Below are positions 58,481 through 64,000 of a stretch of 64,000 nt of DNA, in pieces; position 1 is the first letter of the stretch; every line of letters begins with the position of its first letter. The position numbers and the translations under genes were made by a program. Where the stretch lies: positions 36,091,974-36,155,973 of the forward strand of contig JAOANR010000009.1 in NCBI GenBank assembly GCA_030278955.1, in the 5' to 3' direction. The notes beneath the pieces are model-generated. The model made no database searches and was not told where the DNA came from. It saw only the letters and a program-made list of their open reading frames with translations. The DNA is from Hygrophila difformis (Eukaryota; Streptophyta; Magnoliopsida; Lamiales; Acanthaceae).

Positions 58481-59216
58481 TTCATTTTTCGTCCGAAAGT
58501 ATTGTCCAGGTAACGTTGCTCTGTTTTATTTTGAATGTAGAAATTTCTCCACAACATATTTAATCACATTTTGCAATTACTAATTTGTGTAGATGGAAAG
58601 TTCAAAACGCCAACGCTTATCGGATGATTATCCCATACAAAATGTCATTGAATCGCAGAAAAATCTTACTGATATGCCAGAAAAAGTATTGGCTGAAATA
58701 ATGCCTAGCAAATTCTTTAGAGGATTTATTTAATGCTGCTTCTAGGTGAGCTTTAAACTATATATTTAATTATTTGTGCTGATTGTTGTTGTAAAATCGT
58801 TGATGACTCAAACCCTAATCGCGTGCGTTTCATCTTATTGTCGGTGAGTGAGCTAGATAACCTAAACTATGAAGCTTTCATTATGAATATTTAAATACCC
58901 TAAAATGTTAAAAAGACAGAAAATATAGATCACTGATATGTCAAAATTTGTCGCTGTGTGTTCGATTGGCTCTCGTTGAAGCTTATAAACTGCTTCTCTG
59001 AAATTTGAAATTTGTAATTTTGTCAATGAATATTTTGGGGCATTGCTAACATAATTCAAATGTGTTTTACATTTTAAGAGATTGCTAGAGTCAATCAATC
59101 ATCGATTAGGTAATAATAGATGCTGCATGAAAAGTTTGTGAACTGGCGCTATACCTGGTTTCCAAGAAAGCCACAATCATTTTTTGGAAACGTGTCGTTT
59201 ACCTCATAAACAATCA
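58480..59216 (+). pseudogene. F-box-like gene fragment with splice sites
   Basis: A first exon ends at a donor CCAG/GTAACG near 58510. An acceptor TGTGTAG/ATGG opens a second exon at 58593-58745 that reads MESSKRQRLSDDYP, then DMPEKVLAEIM and, after one frameshift, SLEDLFNAAS, ending at a perfect donor TCTAG/GTGAGC. This matches the start of plant F-box proteins, where the F-box binds Skp1 in an SCF ubiquitin ligase. Further right (59150-59190) a frame with FQESHNHFLETCRL may be a later exon. S5 interrupts it at 59217. Family call is tentative. Confidence 0.45.
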
Positions 59217-61251
59217 TGTAATACCTGAGAAATCGACATCGAGAATTTAAATCCAAAGATCAAAGAATTGGATTCAATTATTAAAACTAAAATAATTCCG
59301 AAAGAGCGGAATTGAATATTTGCGGAAGATCGCGACTCGGAATAGATTCACCGAATTATTCCAACGAACCTGGATAATTCCTACATTTTAATTCTTGGAA
59401 TAAAAATCATAATAAATATATATTAAAAAAAAGAAATGCAGGCTGGTGGCCGCGCGGCCGTGGTGCGCTGCCGCGCCACGAGCGTGCCACCAGCAGTGGC
59501 AGCCAAGGCCAACGTGGTTCACGCGTTTTGGCCTCAATTTTCGATGCTTGGTGAGTCCAAACGATTAGAATTCTTTCCCGAAAGGCTTATGGATGTATTA
59601 GGACTCTTTGGAACGAATTTTGGATGGATCTAGATACCCAACATAGTTGTAATTAAGTTTATGCATGCACCAAGTGGATTAAGTTAACCATGGCATTGAA
59701 GTAGGGGAATAAGTATAGGTTGGTGGCTGCAATTTTCGAAATGACCTGATTAATTCACCTCCACGTTTCCTATGATCATCAAGGCCCTCATTGGAACACT
59801 AAACACTCTAGAATTTACTCCCTAGCAACCCCAAAAACCACCCCCATCCACCCATCCGAATTTCAGATTTTCATTTGGAGAGTGGTGAGAGTTGTGTGTT
59901 GTGCTTCATGTTTCTAGAGGTTTGGTCGAGTTCAAGCAACCCAATCCATTCATCATCTAGGTAAGGATGATTCTTAGTCGATAAATTCAGTTTTGATTCG
60001 AATTCTAGCCTTGAAAACTAAGGATCTTGGTAATTCGATCAAAAATATGTTCTTTCGGAATAGTGTGGTATCGTGAGGCTGATTTGGACGTTTTTGGGAC
60101 ACTCAAAAGGGATAATTTCGACACCCATCTCATCACAAGTAAGTTGATACCTTACTCATCGACTTTTAGAAGTTTTGGTTGGGTAGAAATCAAGTTACAA
60201 GTCCTTTTCCGTTGCCTTGCGAATCTGTAATCATGGGCTCTATGTGACTAGTTTCTATTGTTCCGCGTTTTTGGCCTAGATCTATTCGTTTTTGAGAAAT
60301 CTTTCCTTAATAAATTTTGTTCCTCACACTTTCAAGATGATTTCTGAAAATATTCAAGAATTTTAGAATTAATTTGTTATCACAAAATCGATCTGGTTTT
60401 CTGATGCAGAGTTGCTGTCAATTTGTTTTTAGTGTAGTTAGGTTTTGTTGAGCATTTTAGGACACCCTAAGATTGATTTCTGTCATTGAATCCTGCATAA
60501 AAGTTGTTCCATTATGTGTGTAGTTTGTCTCCATCAAATTTCGTGATTTTAGGAGTTCCCTTCAAAAAGTTATGAATTTTTCTTTCACTGTTACCCGAAA
60601 ACGCTGAAGCTCTTAAATTTTCAAATCAGGGTTTTCTGAAATCGTCCTATTTGGCCTATAAGGAGTCCGAATTTAGAGATGGCTATTTCTATGAAAAATG
60701 TTCATATTGATATTCTATAGCTTTTGTAAATTGTTCGGAATTTTTAAAAATCGTTTAATATGTTTTCAAGTGCGAAACAGTTGACTGCCCATTGTTAAAA
60801 TTTCATGCCTTAAATTGTGAAATCCATGTTATGATTTTGTAACGATTTTTGAGTCGATTTTCACTCCCATTTACGAAGTCATAAATCTGGAAATGTGACT
60901 ATTTTGTGATGTTCGTTAAAACTCAATTTTTGATATGGCATGAATAAATTGGTTGAATTAAAACTATAAGTTTTGAAACTTTGGGAGTTGTGATCGAGTG
61001 GGATGCCCATTATTATTCTTGAGGGTAAGTGCGTTAGGTGGAGCTCGTTGGGCCGCCCCCTCTCGTAGCCAAAACGGAAAATATGGTTATATGGTTTTTG
61101 TGATCGTAAGAGTCTATACTCCTAGTTGTATCCGTATGGGTTATCTAGGGCTCCTGAGTGGTCTGTATAGGGTCACTGCTTTCGCAATCCTCGTGGGTAC
61201 GAGTCCCAGAGGTTGATCCCAAGGGTACGTCCCTAGAATCCTTTTTATGTG
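59217..61251 (+). repeat. LTR S5, interrupted by Athila element
   Basis: Forward LTR of the S4 type: starts TGTAATACCTGAG, GC box-like GGTGGCCGCGCGGCC at about 59445-59459, donor-like GGTAAGG (59960-59966), GAGCTCGTTGGGCC block (61041-61054). It breaks off at 61251, about 600 bp before the expected end, where an Athila LTR starts. The remainder should lie beyond the window. Confidence 0.85.
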
Positions 61252-63300
61252 TGATGCACCCTGTGAAACCACATTTAAATAAGCTTAAATTGTGTTAAAA
61301 TCAACCTAAATTGCATGCATGAGACTCTATTTTACTGCTTTTTAGTGTATATTCCATGTGATGTGTGAATATTAATAAGACCGGTTAAATTGAGCTTATC
61401 CGAGCCAAATTTACCTTGTTTTATGCTTTTTAATAAGACTTTGGCAATTCTAATACATTGCAATGATGTTTCAGGCATTAAAATGAAGAAAGAAGATGTT
61501 CGGAGGTCAAAGGATGTCAAATTCGGAATTTTCAACACTAGAAAAGCTCCAGAATGCGCCACATAGGCATGGCGGCGCATAAAAACACCTCCAGGCGCCA
61601 CTTTTTGCGCCGCAGGGTAAATTTTGGGAAATTGTCAGAATGCACCGCACCTTCTTGGCGGCGCCGAAAAGCCCCTTTCAGCGCCACAAAATGCGCCACA
61701 CTCGAAAATTCGGAAAATCTTCGTATGCGCCGCAGCTCCTTGGTGGCGCCGAAAACCTCTTTTGAGCGCCACTTTTTGCGCCACAGTCGCGGTTCAGCAG
61801 TTTTCTAACCTCCCGAACACGGTTTTCAAGCCCGTTTTTCACCATTCTTCATCATCCCGACTCATATTCATCGACTAAGAACATTCTGAAACATCTGGAA
61901 AATGGGAGAAGAAGGCCGGAAACACAGAATCAAGCCGGAGGAATTGGACAGGATGCCATTCTGATCGAGTTCTTCCTATCAATAGGTGTTGCCTTTCTTT
62001 TTCTTGCTTTGTAATGTTATGAAATTGCCTCTAAATGTAATCTGCTATTATGTTTCGAATTTGTAGACGGGTTTCTATATTGTTCGTGTTAGAAGTGATC
62101 TAGAACGGGAGTTCAGAATCACTTTGAAGTACGAATTTATCTTTTTATGGAAGAATTAATTTGATCGATGCTTTTGTTGGAATCTGGAATTATGAATAAA
62201 TGTTAGAATCTGCTTAATCTGTCTTGAACGCCATTCTGTATCAGTTGCAGAATTGAAATTTCATTTTTGGATCTTAATCTACTGTTGATCAATCATTCTG
62301 TGATTAGGAATAATAAATCTGATATTTGTGGCATTACACTGAATTAATCTGCTATTATGTTAGAAATTGGATTAGGATTATATGTTGGAAAGCTACAAAA
62401 TGATCGACATTCTATGTTTTTTTTTTTAATCTGCTATTCAAATCACTAATCTGTTGAAGGCCTGAATTGATCGATTAATCTGTATTTCCTATTTTTAGTA
62501 ATCTGGCATTGATTCTAATCTATCTGCATTCTAATATTATTAATTAAATCCAGTTTACCATGTTTTATTATTATTTTACCATAATTGTTAAGTTATTTAC
62601 ACTGTTCTGCATAATTAAATGTTAGAATCCAATTCTGTGATTTCTACTTTGCTAAATCGGGAGATAAAAAATAGAATTAATATTTTAGTACCGGAATTGG
62701 GAATAAATTACATTATAAATGGATTCTGGCATGTGCACAATGATTTGGGAAATGAAAAGTGTCTCTTAATTGCTATAGGAAAATTTGTATTCTTGGGAAA
62801 GACTCAAATTTAAGCCTAGAATAATGATTGCAGAATGTTAGATAATTTAATCAGCTTCCATGAAATCCGTTTAAGCATAATTTGATTATTAGTAGATTAC
62901 AATATTTTTAATCTTTATAAAATAATTAATTTTAAGAAATTGATCTTTTTAGACATTGGAAAATGCTAAATCAATATGCAATTTCTATTTTATATAAAGA
63001 TGGCAATATTTAAAATATTACAAACATCTCCCATTTATATCTTTATTAATTATAATTTTAATTTGCTTTACTTTAAATTTAATGTCACTATTTATTTTTA
63101 ATTTAATCACCATTAGAATTAATCAAACTCTTTTTAGAAATATAAAATATAATTAATGAACTTAAGAACAATTAAATCTTCTCCGGAATGAAATAATATT
63201 CTGAAATTCCCTGTGGTTCGACCCGGTATTCACCGGTTTTTATTACTTGATGACAACCATCCGCTTGTGGTAAAATATGAGTAGTGAAAATCACCCATCA
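61252..63300 (+). repeat. 5' LTR of Athila element (2049 bp)
   Basis: Bounded by TGATG...CATCA, a 5-bp inverted terminus. It contains three tandem GCGCC-rich copies (61555-61810) and a long AT-rich 3' half. The start is set at the TGATG that mirrors the CATCA end; two alternative TG starts lie 2 and 4 bp upstream. Confidence 0.8.
61555..61810. repeat. Three ~85-bp GCGCC-rich tandem copies
   Basis: Units start at 61555, 61641 and 61726. Each has TGCGCCRCA, a GGCGGCGCC or GGTGGCGCC core and GGCGCCACTTTTTGCGCC-like ends, in otherwise AT-rich LTR. Confidence 0.85.
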
Positions 63301-63306
63301 AGTTTT

Positions 63307-63324
63307 TGGCGCCGTTGCCGGGGA
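63307..63324 (+). other. Athila primer-binding site
   Basis: TGGCGCCGTTGCCGGGGA six bases after the LTR end. This is the primer site typical of Athila/Tat elements, commonly assigned to tRNA-Asp in Athila. Confidence 0.9.
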
Positions 63325-63437
63325 ATTTGTTGTGAACTTTTAATTGTTTTTAGTTTATTAATTTAAATTTATTAAGTTAAATATTAATTTAACTGTTACT
63401 TATTTTATTTTATTTTTATTTTTATTTAATATTTGCA

Positions 63438-64000
63438 GTGCGAAGCAAACAAGCAGAAATAGCTTATGATCCTGAAATTGAGCGTACTCTTAGAGCTATT
63501 AGATTAGGGAAACGTAGGAGACCAGCTCAGTTGGAAATTTTAATTAATTCATCTTCTGATGAAGAAGACTATTCTCCAACGACTGGAGTTTCAACAATTC
63601 AAACTAATCAATTAGTTGCTCAGTTCAATAGGTTAAACATGGCAGCAAATAACAATGATAATCAGGGTAATAATGGAGGTAACGGTGGTGATTTGGAACA
63701 CGATGATCAAGCTGAAATGACCATTGAAGAACACTTACAAGGAACTAGTGGGAATCTGCTTAATAGAACTCCAAGGCCAGATGTAGATGCTTTAAGCTTT
63801 ACTCTTCAGCCTGCACTAATCACAATGGTTCAAGCTAATCAATATAATGGAGCACCTACTAATGATGCTGTAGAACACATAAGAAATTTTCTGGACTATT
63901 GTGACACAGTGAAAATAAATGGTGTTACCAGTGATGAAATTAAGTTGAGATTGTTCTCGTTTTCACTTAGAGATAAAGCTAAAACTTGGTACAACTCACT
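63438..64000 (+). CDS. Athila gag (N-terminal part)
   Basis: Structural protein that packages element RNA. A frame is open from 63438 to the window edge; the first ATG in it is at 63639 (MAANNNDNQGNNGG), while upstream codons (RSKQAEIAYDPEIERTLRAI) also look coding, preceded by TTTGCAG, which could be a splice acceptor. After an Asn/Gly-rich linker comes the Athila capsid signature: FTLQPALITMVQANQYNG, HIRNFLDYCDTVKINGV, then LRLFSFSLRDKAKTWYNSL at the edge. No stops seen. Confidence 0.88.
   Translation, partial: MRSKQAEIAYDPEIERTLRAIRLGKRRRPAQLEILINSSSDEEDYSPTTGVSTIQTNQLVAQFNRLNMAANNNDNQGNNGGNGGDLEHDDQAEMTIEEHLQGTSGNLLNRTPRPDVDALSFTLQPALITMVQANQYNGAPTNDAVEHIRNFLDYCDTVKINGVTSDEIKLRLFSFSLRDKAKTWYNS

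Larger units (their letters stand above)
61252..64000 (+). mobile_element. Ty3/gypsy Athila-type element, 5' part
   Basis: LTR, primer site and gag of an Athila-lineage element running off the right edge. Inserted in S5. The gag frame seen is open throughout, so this may be one of the youngest insertions here. The other LTR is out of view, so neither age nor target duplication can be judged. Confidence 0.9.

Noticed and set aside
1..64000. CRISPR arrays, bacterial operons, tRNA or rRNA genes
   Set aside because: No repeat-spacer arrays, no Shine-Dalgarno-type gene spacing, no tRNA cloverleaf or rRNA signatures seen; TGGTATCAGAGC and TGGCGCCG motifs are retroelement primer sites, not tRNA genes.

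Overview
The window is repeat-dominated nuclear DNA of a flowering plant, most likely a eudicot. I see no intact host gene, tRNA or rRNA. The evidence is a stack of plant-specific elements: Ty3/gypsy chromoviruses of the Del/Tekay type (integrase followed by a C-terminal chromodomain, very large LTRs bounded by TGTAA...TTACA), an Athila-type gypsy element with its characteristic primer-binding site, L1-type LINEs with an RNase H tail, a non-autonomous hAT element, a decayed endogenous pararetrovirus (Caulimoviridae), and a large gene-bearing region resembling a CACTA-type transposon. Species cannot be told from this sequence. One 500-base run of N interrupts it.

Layout. 1-3271: a LINE (RT, zinc-binding and RNase H regions, poly-A) inserted in a reverse-oriented Tekay LTR. 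3272-21399: two opposed Tekay elements. Reverse element R (3272-4825 and 18895-21399) was hit by forward element F (4826-18894), and a deletion then removed the sequence between their left LTRs. F keeps a 5' LTR, a PBS, a coiled-coil ORF, an antisense accessory ORF with a probable intron, a broken pol, and a 3' LTR. A further LTR remnant (S1, 12712-15665) sits inside F's pol with a clear ATATC target duplication. 21400-21829: LINE endonuclease fragment. 22260-30600: pararetrovirus copy with tRNA-Met primer site, zinc-knuckle coat region, movement-protein region, protease/RT/RNase H, a last ORF, and an as-1-like promoter; a 1354-bp hAT element with an 8-bp target duplication sits in its RNase H domain.

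31000-59216: a low-copy background carrying many AGCGAC/GTCGCT motifs and several gene-like stretches (three related copies of an unrecognised gene, a multi-exon gene D and an F-box-like fragment). It has been inflated by at least five LTR insertions: O1 (33760-41064, itself containing Tekay element M and the assembly gap), S2 (41780-44638), S3 (47496-50149), an outer LTR (about 53346-57969) containing S4 (53922-56536), and S5 (59217 onward). 61252-64000: 5' LTR, PBS and gag of an Athila element inserted in S5.

The main unusual points are a Tekay LTR family that exists in two lengths because a second polypurine tract and a stem-loop lie inside the longer LTR; a conserved splice-donor-like site in the LTR leader; an antisense intron-bearing accessory gene in F that shares an 18-nt GC box with LTRs; and the AGCGAC-rich, gene-carrying region.
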